Source: Chloroflexota bacterium
Lineage (GTDB): Bacteria > Chloroflexota > Limnocylindria > Limnocylindrales > CSP1-4
NCBI GenBank assembly: GCA_003141245.1
Contig: PLLE01000020.1
Location: 110,091 to 152,968, forward strand
Direction of reading: 5' to 3'
DNA length: 42,878 bases
Part shown: in pieces, positions 8,514-17,233 of the stretch
How positions within the stretch are numbered: the stretch's first letter is position 1
How the letters are laid out: every line of letters begins with the position of its first letter
Program-made: the position numbers and the translations under genes
The notes under the pieces: generated by a model
What the model was told of the DNA's origin: nothing
Database searches by the model: none
Seen by the model: the letters and a program-made list of their open reading frames with translations, nothing else

Positions 8514-9475
8514 GAGTCCTGGTCACGGGTGGCGCTGGCTTCGTCGGCTCCCACCTGGTCGATGCGCATCTGGCCAGGGGCGATGAAGTCGTCGTCGTCG
8601 ACGACCTCTCCACCGGCCGCATCGAGAACATCGGCGCACATGTGAGCGCGGGACGAGTCCGCTTCCTTCAGGGCAGGGCAGAGGATCCGGCGATCATCGA
8701 CCCCGCCTTCGAAGGCGCGGAGCTCGTCTACCATCTCGCCGCGGCAGTGGGCGTCTTCCAGATCCTGCAGCACCCGCTGTCATCGATACGGACGAACCTC
8801 GACGCCTCCTCCGCGGTCTTCGAGCGGGCGGCGGCTGGCGGCATCCGGACGGTCTTCACTTCGACCAGCGAGGTCTACGGCAAGAACGCCACGGGCGGCC
8901 TCAAGGAGACCGACGACACGATCTACGGCCCCACCAAGGTCCATCGCTGGCTGTACGCCGTCTCCAAAGCCACGGACGAATTTCTGGCCCTGGCACACCA
9001 CCAGGAGACGGGCCTGCCGGTCACGATCGCCCGGCTCTTCAACACCACCGGCCCGCGCCAGACCGGCGCATACGGCATGGTCGTGCCGCGCTTTGTGCGC
9101 CAGGCGATGGAGGGCCGGCCGCTGACCGTGTACGGCGATGGCAGCCAGTTGCGCTGCTTCACCAACGTCCATGACGTCGTTGCGGTATTGATGGCGCTGG
9201 CCGCCACGCCGGCGGCGATCGGCGAGGTGGTCAACGTCGGCAACCCGCGAGAGATGTCGATTCGGGATCTGGCGGAACTGGTCCGCTCGATCTTGGGCTC
9301 GCAATCGCAGGTGGAGCTGATCGACTACGAAACGGCGTACGGGAAGGGTTTCGAAGACATGCGCCGCCGCGTCCCGGACGTGAGTCTGCTGCGCAGCCTG
9401 GTCGGGTTCACGCCGTCCACGCCGCTCGAAGAGACGATCCGGGAGATCGCGGACTGCGTCGTTTCGACGCGATAG
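8510..9475 (+). CDS. NAD-dependent epimerase/dehydratase (extended SDR)
   Basis: An extended short-chain dehydrogenase acting on a nucleotide sugar, 321 aa. It has the NAD-binding TGGAGFVGSH at residues 7-16, the TSEVYG motif, the catalytic YAVSK (Tyr-x3-Lys), and NTTGPRQTGAYGMVVPRFV, the substrate loop typical of UDP-glucose 4-epimerase, UDP-glucuronate decarboxylase and dTDP-glucose dehydratase relatives. It is translationally coupled to the WecA-like gene and may act on the product of the upstream dehydrogenase. Which reaction it performs cannot be settled from motifs alone. Confidence 0.88.
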   Translation: MRVLVTGGAGFVGSHLVDAHLARGDEVVVVDDLSTGRIENIGAHVSAGRVRFLQGRAEDPAIIDPAFEGAELVYHLAAAVGVFQILQHPLSSIRTNLDASSAVFERAAAGGIRTVFTSTSEVYGKNATGGLKETDDTIYGPTKVHRWLYAVSKATDEFLALAHHQETGLPVTIARLFNTTGPRQTGAYGMVVPRFVRQAMEGRPLTVYGDGSQLRCFTNVHDVVAVLMALAATPAAIGEVVNVGNPREMSIRDLAELVRSILGSQSQVELIDYETAYGKGFEDMRRRVPDVSLLRSLVGFTPSTPLEETIREIADCVVSTR

Positions 9476-9492
9476 GTACCGGCCGACACGCC

Positions 9493-9520
9493 GCAAGGAG
9501 CCGAGGCGGGGCAAGGAGCC
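9493..9520. repeat. Short direct repeat between convergent genes
   Basis: GCAAGGAGCC occurs at 9493-9502 and again at 9511-9520 in the 77-bp gap between two convergent epimerase genes. No hairpin with a T-run is seen here, so termination for either gene is unclear. Confidence 0.4.
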
Positions 9521-9552
9521 TGGGCGTGGAGCGTGTCAACCCGAGGTGAGAG

Positions 9553-10509
9553 TCAGCGCGCCTTGGCGGTCTCGAGTGACACCAGCGCCGTCAACCCTTC
9601 GGTGAGCGAGGTGCGCGCCTCCCAGTCGAGGAGACGAGCGGCCAGAGAGGGATCTCCGACCGAGCGGCGTATGTCGCCCTGTCGGGCTTCCTGGCGAACG
9701 ATCGCCGGGGTCGGCCGAAACTGGCGGGCGATCGTCGCGGCCAGCTCGTTGACGGAGGTGGGAAGCCCGGTGGCGATGTTCGCGACGGGGCCCGTTGCAT
9801 CGGCGGCGACTTCGGCCCGGAGGAGCGCATCCACCACGTCGTCGACATGGACGAAGTCACGGGTTTGCTCGCCGTCGCCGAAGACCGTGATAGGGCCGCC
9901 CGAACTGGCCTGCGCCACGAATCGGCTGATCACCCCCGAGTAGGGCGAGTCGGCGGCCTGGCCCGGGCCGAAGACGTTGAAGAATCGGAGGCCGAACGAC
10001 CGCAGCCCGAAGAGCGGACCGGCCACCCCGGCATGCATCTCGGTGGCCAGCTTGTCGATTCCATAGGGCGCCACCGGCCGAGTGCGGGCCGTCTCGGAAA
10101 TGCGCTCGCCCGGGGCGAGCGCCACGTCGCCGTAGACGGCAGCCGACGACGCGTAGACGAAGCCGGCTCCGGGCGCCTCGTCGCGGACGGCTTCCATGAC
10201 CGCCACGGATCCGCCGCTGTTGGTTGCGTGGCTGGCCAGCCAGCGCTCGTTGGATTGCACGACGGAGGCGATCGCTGCCAGGTGGAAGACGACGCTGGCA
10301 CCGGCCACTCCCGGCCGGATGAAGCGCGGATCGGCCACGTCGCCCTGGCGGAACTCCACTCCCTCGGGCAGGCGCGAGAGGTCGCCGTTCGAGAGGTCGT
10401 CGAGGACCCTCACGCGACGTCCCTCGCCTACCAGGCACCGGACCAGGTGGCTGCCGATGAAGCCGCAGCCGCCCGTGACGACGACGATCGGATCGTCCGA
10501 GAATGCCAA
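9553..10509 (-). CDS. NAD-dependent epimerase, UDP-glucose 4-epimerase-like
   Basis: A second extended SDR (318 aa) with TGGCGFIGSH, HLAAIASV, SSAAVYG, the catalytic YGIDK, and RFFNVFGPGQ followed by TVFGDGEQTRDFVHVDDVV. This set is characteristic of GalE/WbpP-type C4 epimerases of UDP-hexoses or UDP-HexNAc. The start appears to be TTG at 10507-10509 (residues 1-3 then read M-A-F), with GGAGG about 10-15 nt upstream; no ATG is suitably placed. It follows the minus-strand glycosyltransferase after 96 bp, probably in one transcript, and would supply that enzyme's donor sugar. The fold is certain. The substrate is inferred. Confidence 0.87.
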   Translation of the reverse strand: MAFSDDPIVVVTGGCGFIGSHLVRCLVGEGRRVRVLDDLSNGDLSRLPEGVEFRQGDVADPRFIRPGVAGASVVFHLAAIASVVQSNERWLASHATNSGGSVAVMEAVRDEAPGAGFVYASSAAVYGDVALAPGERISETARTRPVAPYGIDKLATEMHAGVAGPLFGLRSFGLRFFNVFGPGQAADSPYSGVISRFVAQASSGGPITVFGDGEQTRDFVHVDDVVDALLRAEVAADATGPVANIATGLPTSVNELAATIARQFRPTPAIVRQEARQGDIRRSVGDPSLAARLLDWEARTSLTEGLTALVSLETAKAR

Positions 10510-10605
10510 AAACCGTCCCTCCGAAGGCCCCGCCCGTCACGTCTTCGCGCGGGTATCCGAGGCTTCGTGAAGTCTACGGGCATCCTGAGGCGCGCGCTCG
10601 GGTGG

Positions 10606-11829
10606 TCAGGACTCCGTGGGGGTCGACTTCGGCATGGCCGTCTCCCGGCGTCGGGTCGAAAGCACCGAGATGTATACCGCGTGCAGCTGTGCGCCGACGG
10701 CTTCGAGACTGTACCGAGCCCGAGCACGTACGGCGATGTCGTCGCCGTCGAACGATGCGAGGTTCGAGAGGACGCGGTCGAGTGCCTCGGCGAGCGCCGA
10801 TGGATCGTCGGGCGGAACCAGGACGCCGTCGCGACCGGAGACCATTTCAGGGATGCCCCCAACCTGGGTCGAGACGACGGGCAGTCCGCAAGTCATCGCT
10901 TCGATCAGGACGCAGGGCAGATTCTCGAAGCGGCTGGGGAGCACGAAGAGGTCCGAGGATCGCATGATCTCGGCGATCTCCTCTTTGGCCCTCGCGCCCA
11001 GGAATGAGACTCTGTCCGACAGATCCGAATCCGCGACCAGACGTTCGCACTCGGCCCGCGACGGTCCCTCGCCAATCACGTCCAGGTGCCAGTCGCTCCG
11101 ACGCTCGCGCAGGCGCTTCAGCGCTTCGACCAGCGTCGGGAACCCCTTGTGCTGTGTGGGCTCGAGATTGCCCACGAAGATCATTCGCTTCGGGTCCGCC
11201 GTCGGGAGTTTCCGTTTCGTGGCGAAGAACAGCGAGGTGTCCACCGCGTTGGGCACGACCTCGAAACTGGCCCGGATGCCGCACGCCGATATCGCCTGTT
11301 GCAGGGTCACGCAAACGGGAAGAACGCGAGCCGCCCGCGGGAATGCGAACCGGGCGCTGTACGGGCCCTTGGCGGAGGTCCCTAGCGAGAATTCCGTCGA
11401 ATGCTCGGTGATCACGACCGGGATCCCGAACAACTTCCCGATCAGGATCGCCGGGACTCCGGCCCTGTGGACATGGGCGTGGATGACATCCGGCCGGAAC
11501 CCGCGCCTTCGGAGGCGCCGGGCCGCCCTGATGGCGGACCACAGGTAGAGCGAGTAGGAGATGCCACGGGAGATCGGCGACATTCCGGGCACGGACCTCC
11601 AGCGCCGGCGGCGGAAGACATGGAACGTCGGGATGCCTTCGGTCAGCTCGGGATCGAGCTCCTCGTTCATTCGCCACAGGCCGCGACCCTCATGGGAAAC
11701 CCCCGCGAGATGGAGGACGGCAACCTCGTCGCCGGCTGCGCGAACAGCCTTGGCGTGCTCGCGGATGAACACCCCGGAATATCGGCTGTCGCGGCTCGGA
11801 TACCAGAAAGCGAGGAAGAGGATTCTCAT
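10606..11829 (-). CDS. GT4-type glycosyltransferase
   Basis: A GT-B fold retaining glycosyltransferase (407 aa). The N-terminal domain has the loop WYPSRDSRYSGVFIREHA, which contacts the acceptor and donor phosphates. The C-terminal domain has FVGNLEPTQHKG and SRFENLPCVLIEAMTCGLPVV, the E-x7-E motif of family 4. A hydrophobic patch may bind the membrane, but there is no true transmembrane helix. The gene is divergent from the 12007 operon across a 177-bp gap and is followed by the epimerase. It probably adds a sugar to a surface glycan. Donor and acceptor are unknown. Confidence 0.88.
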   Translation of the reverse strand: MRILFLAFWYPSRDSRYSGVFIREHAKAVRAAGDEVAVLHLAGVSHEGRGLWRMNEELDPELTEGIPTFHVFRRRRWRSVPGMSPISRGISYSLYLWSAIRAARRLRRRGFRPDVIHAHVHRAGVPAILIGKLFGIPVVITEHSTEFSLGTSAKGPYSARFAFPRAARVLPVCVTLQQAISACGIRASFEVVPNAVDTSLFFATKRKLPTADPKRMIFVGNLEPTQHKGFPTLVEALKRLRERRSDWHLDVIGEGPSRAECERLVADSDLSDRVSFLGARAKEEIAEIMRSSDLFVLPSRFENLPCVLIEAMTCGLPVVSTQVGGIPEMVSGRDGVLVPPDDPSALAEALDRVLSNLASFDGDDIAVRARARYSLEAVGAQLHAVYISVLSTRRRETAMPKSTPTES

Positions 11830-11918
11830 GGGCCCGGCTAGTCTGCACAGGAGCGCTGGTGCTAGTCAAACCCGCCGACTGCGCCGGCTGTTGCCGCGTG
11901 GCTGCCCGCAGTCTCCTC

Positions 11919-11924
11919 TACAAT
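11919..11924 (+). promoter_or_regulatory. -10 element (TACAAT) of the glycosyltransferase/flippase operon
   Basis: TACAAT matches the -10 consensus at 5 of 6 positions and lies 8 nt before the ATG of a 25-codon ORF, so the transcript would be leaderless or nearly so. No -35 at standard spacing is evident. Confidence 0.45.
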
Positions 11925-11932
11925 CGCCCGCG

Positions 11933-12010
11933 ATGCCTAACCAATCGATCACGGCGGCCAGCCTGCGCCGCCGCCGGCTCTCGACGCGGCCGACCGAGGC
12001 GGTCTCGTGA
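11933..12010 (+). CDS. Possible 25-aa leader peptide
   Basis: A 25-codon ORF begins at ATG 11933, 8 nt after TACAAT, and its TGA (12008-12010) overlaps the GTG start of the downstream glycosyltransferase in the same GTGA arrangement used by true gene pairs in this window. The peptide is basic, with a run of four arginines near its middle. It resembles nothing I know. A role as a translational-coupling or attenuating leader is inference. It may also be non-coding. Confidence 0.4.
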   Translation: MPNQSITAASLRRRRLSTRPTEAVS

Positions 12011-13185
12011 CCGATGGCTCCACCTCCGCCATCGGCGCCGACGATCGGCTCAGCCTCGCGTTCCTGGGCGATCCGAACAGCATTCACCTGCGGCGCTGGG
12101 TGAGCTACTTTGCGGGTCGGGGTCACCGTGTGACGCTACTGGTACCACGGGCCAAAGTGGTCGAACCGGGCCTGCCGGCGACGGTTGCGGTCGAGCCGTT
12201 CACGCACTTCGCCACCGGCCGCCGCGTTACCCCGGCCAGCCTGCTGAGGGGACGCCGGTCCGTGCGGCGTGCCGTGGCGCGGGTTCACCCGGACATCCTC
12301 AACGCCCACTTCCTGACCGTTCACGGCTGGAACGCTTGGATGTCGGGATTCCATCCCTACGTTGTGACCTTGTGGGGATCGGACGTCTTGCTCCACCCGA
12401 AAGAGTCGCACGTGGCCGCCTTCCTTGCCCGTATCGCGTTGCGGGCGGCGGACATGGTCATGGTCAACTCCGGAATGCTCATGCGGGGAGCGCTCGCCGC
12501 AGGAGCCTCGCCCGAGCGGACTGAGATGTTCCAGTTCGGCGTCGACCTCACGCAGTTCACTCCCGGTCCCGACCCGGCGGCTCTGAGGGCGCGCCTCGGC
12601 CTCCAGGGGCGGCGTGTCATATTCTCGCCGCGCGGCATCACGCCCCTGTACCGTCACGGCGTCGTGATCGAGGCACTGCCACGGATGCCCTCCGATGTCG
12701 TGGTGCTGATGTCTCGGTTCCGCGCCCAGCCCGATGAGCTGACGAGGATCGAGCGCAAGGCCGAGGCTCTCGGCCTGTCCGATCGGGTGGTGATGGTGCC
12801 TGAGATCGAGCATGCTGAGATGCCCGACTTCTATCGGCTTGCGGATGTCGTCGTCTCGGTTCCGGCGTCCGACTCGACGGCTGTAACGAACCTCGAGGCG
12901 CTGGCCTGCGGGCGGCCGATCGTTGCCGCCGACCTGCCGAGCGTTCGGGAGTGGCTGGGGGAGCTCGACAACGCAGTCCTCGTTCCGGTCGACGACGTTG
13001 AGGCCACCGCGGCCGCACTCCGCCAAGTTCTCGACCAGCGCCCCGAGATCAAGGCCGAGCGAGGCTTGCGAGCCCGATCCATCGTCGTCGAGCGGGCCGA
13101 CCAGGCCCGCAGTCTGGCCCGAGTGGAGTCGCTCTATCTGGACCTGGTCCGACGTCGGGCTCGGAATGGCGGAGAGGTTCGATGA
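12007..13185 (+). CDS. GT4-type glycosyltransferase
   Basis: A 392-aa GT-B glycosyltransferase. Features are LAFLGDPNSIHLRRWVSYFA in the N-terminal domain, TLWGSDVL after the third strand, FQFGVDLTQF in the interdomain region and DSTAVTNLEALACGRPIVAAD, the family-4 nucleotide-sugar binding segment. The GTG start overlaps the stop of the preceding small ORF and has a GAGG 7 nt upstream. The stop overlaps the flippase start (ATGA at 13182). It is the first large gene of an operon of glycosyltransferase, flippase and glycosyltransferase, implying assembly of a lipid-linked glycan that the next gene exports. Confidence 0.88.
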   Translation: MTDGSTSAIGADDRLSLAFLGDPNSIHLRRWVSYFAGRGHRVTLLVPRAKVVEPGLPATVAVEPFTHFATGRRVTPASLLRGRRSVRRAVARVHPDILNAHFLTVHGWNAWMSGFHPYVVTLWGSDVLLHPKESHVAAFLARIALRAADMVMVNSGMLMRGALAAGASPERTEMFQFGVDLTQFTPGPDPAALRARLGLQGRRVIFSPRGITPLYRHGVVIEALPRMPSDVVVLMSRFRAQPDELTRIERKAEALGLSDRVVMVPEIEHAEMPDFYRLADVVVSVPASDSTAVTNLEALACGRPIVAADLPSVREWLGELDNAVLVPVDDVEATAAALRQVLDQRPEIKAERGLRARSIVVERADQARSLARVESLYLDLVRRRARNGGEVR

Positions 13186-14561
13186 GCGCCCCGGCTGAAC
13201 GGGGGGGCATCTTCGCCAGGCGGGTCACCGCGGTCTTCTCGACGAAGGTCGTCGCCTTCGCACTGTCGCTCACGACGACGATCGTCATCTCGCGCATCCT
13301 GGGCCCCGACGGCAAGGGCTCCTATGTCGCCGTGACCGCCCTGCCGGGTCTCCTCGGCGCCATCGGCGTCTTCGGCCTGCCCAACGCCGTCAACTACTTC
13401 AGCGCGCGGGGCACCTCGATCCGCGGTCTGCTGGGCGCCGGGATACTCCTCACGGCGATCCTCTCGACGATCCTGATCTCGTTGATCTGGGTCTCGCTGC
13501 CGTGGCTGGAGACCAACGTGCTGCGGGCGGCTCCCGACGACCTGCTGCACGCCATCCTGATTGTCGTTCCGGCCGCCCTCATGTCGACTTTCGGCATGGC
13601 CGTCCTGTACGGCCGCCAGCAGGTTAGGACCTACAGCACCATCCTGATCGGCCAGGGCGTAATCACGCTGACGCTCTCCACGCTCCTGGTCGCCGTCTTC
13701 CGCTTCGGAGTTCCGGGCGCCGTCGCTTCGAGCATCACCGTCACCTGGCTGCTGGCGCTGGTTGACGTCGTCGCGGTGGGGCGTCTGTCCAGGCGGGAGC
13801 CGAGCGGCAAGCCGGTCTCCTTTCGAGGCCTCGCGGGCTACGGTTTTCGCCTGTATCCGGCCAGCATCACCGGCTACTTCAACTACCGAATCGACACCTA
13901 CATCATTCAGGCGATCATGCTGGCGCCCAAGGGTCCCCTGGGCCTGTACAGCATGGCCGTGACGATGGCCGAGCTGATCTTCTACGTGCCCGACTCGGTG
14001 TCGATCATCTTCCTACCGCGCATCGCCGGCCTCTCGCAGAATGAGGCCGACGCGCTCCTGGGGCGAGTCTCCAGGTTGACGGTGTTGCTCACCTGCCTGG
14101 CGGCGGCGGCGCTGATCCCGACGGCGTGGATCGGGATCCACCTCGTCCTGCCGCGCTTCGTCGACTGCCTGCCGGCTTTCTACGTGCTCCTGCCGGCGGT
14201 CATCTCGCTGAGTTTGACCAAGGTCATGACGAGCTACATCGCCGGAAGGGGTCGGCCCGGGCCGATCTCCCTGGGCGCCACGATCACAGTGGTCGTGAAC
14301 ATCGTCGCCAATCTCGTTCTCATCCCGCACTTCGGGATCGTCGGCGCCGCGATGGCGTCGCTGATGTCGTATACGACTTCGGCGGCGATGCTGCTGTGGG
14401 TCGCCAGCCGCTTATCACACCGATCATTGCTGACGCTGGTGGTGCCGGGCCGCGAAGAGGCCCGGGTCGTGGTGGCGGGCGCGCGTCGGGGTCTCGCTCG
14501 CGCTCGCGGTCTGGCGTCGAGCGGCGGCCGGAAGCCCGGCGCACAGGCGGGGGAGCCATAG
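13182..14561 (+). CDS. Wzx-type oligosaccharide flippase
   Basis: A polytopic membrane protein (459 aa, about 12-14 helices) of the polysaccharide export/MVF superfamily. It opens with FSTKVVAFALSLTTTIVISR and ILGPDGKGSYVAV, the usual first-two-helix signature of O-antigen/teichuronic-acid flippases. GYFNYRIDTYII and GLYSMAVTMAE in the middle are further family marks. It would flip undecaprenyl-linked glycans from the inner to the outer leaflet. The C-terminal 35 residues are basic and likely cytoplasmic. It overlaps the preceding gene by 4 bp and ends exactly before the next ATG. Confidence 0.9.
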   Translation: MSAPAERGGIFARRVTAVFSTKVVAFALSLTTTIVISRILGPDGKGSYVAVTALPGLLGAIGVFGLPNAVNYFSARGTSIRGLLGAGILLTAILSTILISLIWVSLPWLETNVLRAAPDDLLHAILIVVPAALMSTFGMAVLYGRQQVRTYSTILIGQGVITLTLSTLLVAVFRFGVPGAVASSITVTWLLALVDVVAVGRLSRREPSGKPVSFRGLAGYGFRLYPASITGYFNYRIDTYIIQAIMLAPKGPLGLYSMAVTMAELIFYVPDSVSIIFLPRIAGLSQNEADALLGRVSRLTVLLTCLAAAALIPTAWIGIHLVLPRFVDCLPAFYVLLPAVISLSLTKVMTSYIAGRGRPGPISLGATITVVVNIVANLVLIPHFGIVGAAMASLMSYTTSAAMLLWVASRLSHRSLLTLVVPGREEARVVVAGARRGLARARGLASSGGRKPGAQAGEP

Positions 14562-15920
14562 ATGGGCAGGCGCGTGCTGGTCCTCACCTACTTCTTCCCG
14601 CCTGTGGGCGGGGTCGGAGTGCAGCGGACTCTGAAGTACGTCACATACCTGCCGCGCTGGGGCTGGGAGCCCGTCGTCGTGGCTCCTGGCGATCCGGCAT
14701 TTCCCGTTCGCGACCGGTCGCTGATGGCGACCCTGGCGCCGGATCTCGAAGTCCACCGAACCGCCAGTCTGGAGCCGGGACGACTGCCCAGCGTGGCGGC
14801 GCGACTGCTGAGTCGCCGTCGATCGAAGTCGTCCGGCGTCGAGATCGATCTGACCACGGCATCGGCGCGGGGCAGCCTCCCGCTGCGGGTTCTGCGAAAG
14901 CTGTCGATCCTGTGGAATCGGATCTGGGCGGTGCTGCTCTTCCCCGACGGCGTGATCGCCTGGATGCCGTTCGCCGTGCGATCGGGGCTGATGGCTCATC
15001 GGCGCCGCCCTGTGGACGTCATCTACTCGAGCGCGGCGCCGATCTCCACTCATCTGGCGGCCGGCCTGATCAAGCGCTACACCGGCCGGCCGTGGGTCGC
15101 CGACTTCCGCGATCCGTGGATCGGCAATCCCTTCGCCGCTCCGCTGTCGCGCCCCAAGCGCTGGATGCAGCGCCGCATGGAGCGCTGGATCGTGGAGCGG
15201 GCGGACCGGGTGATCGTGGCCGTGGACCTGATGCGGGTCCAGTTCGCCGAGCGCTACCCGGACCTGGCTGACAAGTTCGTGCACATCCCAAACGGCTACG
15301 ACCGCTCGGATCTGATCGGAATCGAGCCGGCTCCACCGCCGCGGCCGGGCGGGTTCCACCTCCTCTACGCCGGCAGCCTGTATCGGCCGAAGGAGCTCGA
15401 GGCGTTCCTGCTCGGGGTCGAACGACTGCTCGCGCGGAGGCCGGATCTCCGGCAGCGCCTGAAGGTCGACTTCGTCGGCCGCGTCAACGAGGCGAACGCG
15501 CGGGTAGCCGCGGAGTTCGACAGGCCCGAACGGCTGGCCGGGATCATCGGCTTCGAGGGCTTCATGCCGCGACCCATGGCCCTGGCCCGGATGGCCGGCG
15601 CCGACGCGCTGCTGCAGCTGATGCCGGAGATGGCCGGGGCGGAGATCTTCGTCGGCGGCAAGCTCGGCGAATACCTGGCCTTCGATCGGCCGATTCTGGC
15701 GGTCATGCCGCGCGGTGAGGGGCGCCAGCTCGTTGAAGGGTTGCCGACAGGGATCGTCGCGGACGTGGAGCCGGGCAGCGTTGCCGATGCCCTGGAGCGG
15801 TTGTTGGACCACACTCCCGTTCACTCGCCTGCCGATCCGACGGGCCAGTTCGATCGAGTCAATCTCGCCGGCGAACTTGCGCGAGAGCTGGACAGGGTCG
15901 TCGCCAAGACGGTCGGCTGA
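14562..15920 (+). CDS. Glycosyltransferase (GT4-like)
   Basis: A 452-aa GT-B protein starting LVLTYFFPPVGGVGVQRTLK, the N-terminal loop shared by a subset of family-4 glycosyltransferases of capsule clusters. It has WVADFRDPWIGNP and IPNGYDRSDL before the linker and HLLYAGSLYRPKELEAF at the start of the second Rossmann domain. The classic E-x7-E is replaced by GGKLGEYLAFDRPILAV, where the family acid is weakly kept. The ATG follows the flippase stop directly, with GGGGAG upstream. It ends 29 bp from the convergent Nramp gene, with no clear terminator between. Confidence 0.86.
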   Translation: MGRRVLVLTYFFPPVGGVGVQRTLKYVTYLPRWGWEPVVVAPGDPAFPVRDRSLMATLAPDLEVHRTASLEPGRLPSVAARLLSRRRSKSSGVEIDLTTASARGSLPLRVLRKLSILWNRIWAVLLFPDGVIAWMPFAVRSGLMAHRRRPVDVIYSSAAPISTHLAAGLIKRYTGRPWVADFRDPWIGNPFAAPLSRPKRWMQRRMERWIVERADRVIVAVDLMRVQFAERYPDLADKFVHIPNGYDRSDLIGIEPAPPPRPGGFHLLYAGSLYRPKELEAFLLGVERLLARRPDLRQRLKVDFVGRVNEANARVAAEFDRPERLAGIIGFEGFMPRPMALARMAGADALLQLMPEMAGAEIFVGGKLGEYLAFDRPILAVMPRGEGRQLVEGLPTGIVADVEPGSVADALERLLDHTPVHSPADPTGQFDRVNLAGELARELDRVVAKTVG

Positions 15921-15949
15921 CCCGCCCGGCCCCGCCTGCCGGCCGCGCC

Positions 15950-17233
15950 TCAGACCCCGAAGATCGAGGTCGCGACCAGGACCAGCGAGAGCAAGACCAG
16001 CAGCGCCGTTCCGGCCCATCCGATCGTCTGGAGGATCCGGCCGCTCACGAGCGGCCCCATGAGCTCCCGATCCGATGCCAGTCGCATGACGAAGACCAGA
16101 ACGAACGGCAGCAGCAGGCAGTTCACCACCTGGGCCGTGAACATCACCTGGACGAGCATGCGGGCCGGCACGAGCAGGATGAAGACGGCGGCGAACGCGA
16201 CGAAGAAGATCATCAGGCCGTAGAAGGCGGGTGCCTCACGCAGGCGCCAGTCCACCCCGGTCTCCCAGCCGAATGCCTCACAGGCCGCGTATGCGCTGGT
16301 CAACGGCACGACGCCGAGGCCCAGGAACGAGGCGGCGAGCAGACCCACGGCGAACAGCACCGTCGCGCCCGAGCCGGCCAGCGGCGTGAGCGCGCCGGCG
16401 ATCTTCTGGACGGCATCCGGGGAACTCGTGTCGATTTGGGTGCCGACCGAATAGACGGCGGCGGCGCAGGCAATGACGATGAACCCGCCAATCAGGTTCG
16501 TAAGGAACGCGCCCAGCCCCACGTCCAGCCGCTCGCCAACCAGGTCCTCCCGCCCCAACCTCTTGTCGGCAACGTAGGACTGGATGAACGCCTGGCCCCA
16601 GGGCGTGATGGTTGTGCCGACCGTGGCGACGACCGTGATCCAGTACACGGGCGAGGAAGCCAGGTGCGGCACGACCAGCGACTGCGCGGCCTGGCCCCAG
16701 TCGGGGTGGGCGAGCAACGCGGAAACGAAGTAGGCCAGCGAGACGCCGATCCCCACTGCCACGAAAAGATACTGGACGCGGCGGTACGACCCTCGGGTCA
16801 GGAGCACGACGACGACAGTGGCTGCGAGCAGCGCGCTGATCCAGGTCGGGACGCCGAAGAGCCCCAGGGCGGCGCCGCAGCCCGCGAACTCGGCCACGAT
16901 GGAGCCGATGTTGGCCACGAGCATGGCGCTGATCATGAAGGCGACCCAGCGCAGGCCGTATTTCTCGCGAACGAGCCCGGCGAGGCCCTGACCGGTGGCC
17001 AGCCCGAGCCGGGCGCCCACTTCCTGGGTGAAGAAGAGCACGATCTGGCTGGCAAGCAGCACCCACAACAGGTCGTAGCCGAACTTCACGCCGGCAACCG
17101 AATACGTCGAGATGCCGCCGGCGTCGTTGTCGGCGAAGCCGCTCACCAGCCCCGGGCCCAGGACGCCGAGGATCGCGGCCATGCGGACGCGGCTCACCGT
17201 CCGCGGGGTCATATTCAGGACCGGAGCCTTCAC
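15950..17233 (-). CDS. Divergent Nramp-family metal permease, probably Mg2+
   Basis: A LeuT-fold transporter of the SLC11/Nramp superfamily, 427 aa, about 11 helices. The first helix has GPGLVSGFADNDAGG, so the canonical DPGN metal motif is replaced by DNDAGG (D35, D37). Helix 6 reads VGTTITPWGQAF and lacks the A-x-x-M-P-H motif that selects Mn/Fe in MntH. These changes fit the Nramp-related subgroup that moves other ions such as Mg2+. That subgroup is known; applying it here is inference. The GTG start overlaps the stop of the MgtE-like gene (GTGA), so the two proteins are made in fixed ratio and probably form one regulated transporter. A Mn2+/H+ symporter is the alternative. Confidence 0.85.
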   Translation of the reverse strand: MKAPVLNMTPRTVSRVRMAAILGVLGPGLVSGFADNDAGGISTYSVAGVKFGYDLLWVLLASQIVLFFTQEVGARLGLATGQGLAGLVREKYGLRWVAFMISAMLVANIGSIVAEFAGCGAALGLFGVPTWISALLAATVVVVLLTRGSYRRVQYLFVAVGIGVSLAYFVSALLAHPDWGQAAQSLVVPHLASSPVYWITVVATVGTTITPWGQAFIQSYVADKRLGREDLVGERLDVGLGAFLTNLIGGFIVIACAAAVYSVGTQIDTSSPDAVQKIAGALTPLAGSGATVLFAVGLLAASFLGLGVVPLTSAYAACEAFGWETGVDWRLREAPAFYGLMIFFVAFAAVFILLVPARMLVQVMFTAQVVNCLLLPFVLVFVMRLASDRELMGPLVSGRILQTIGWAGTALLVLLSLVLVATSIFGV

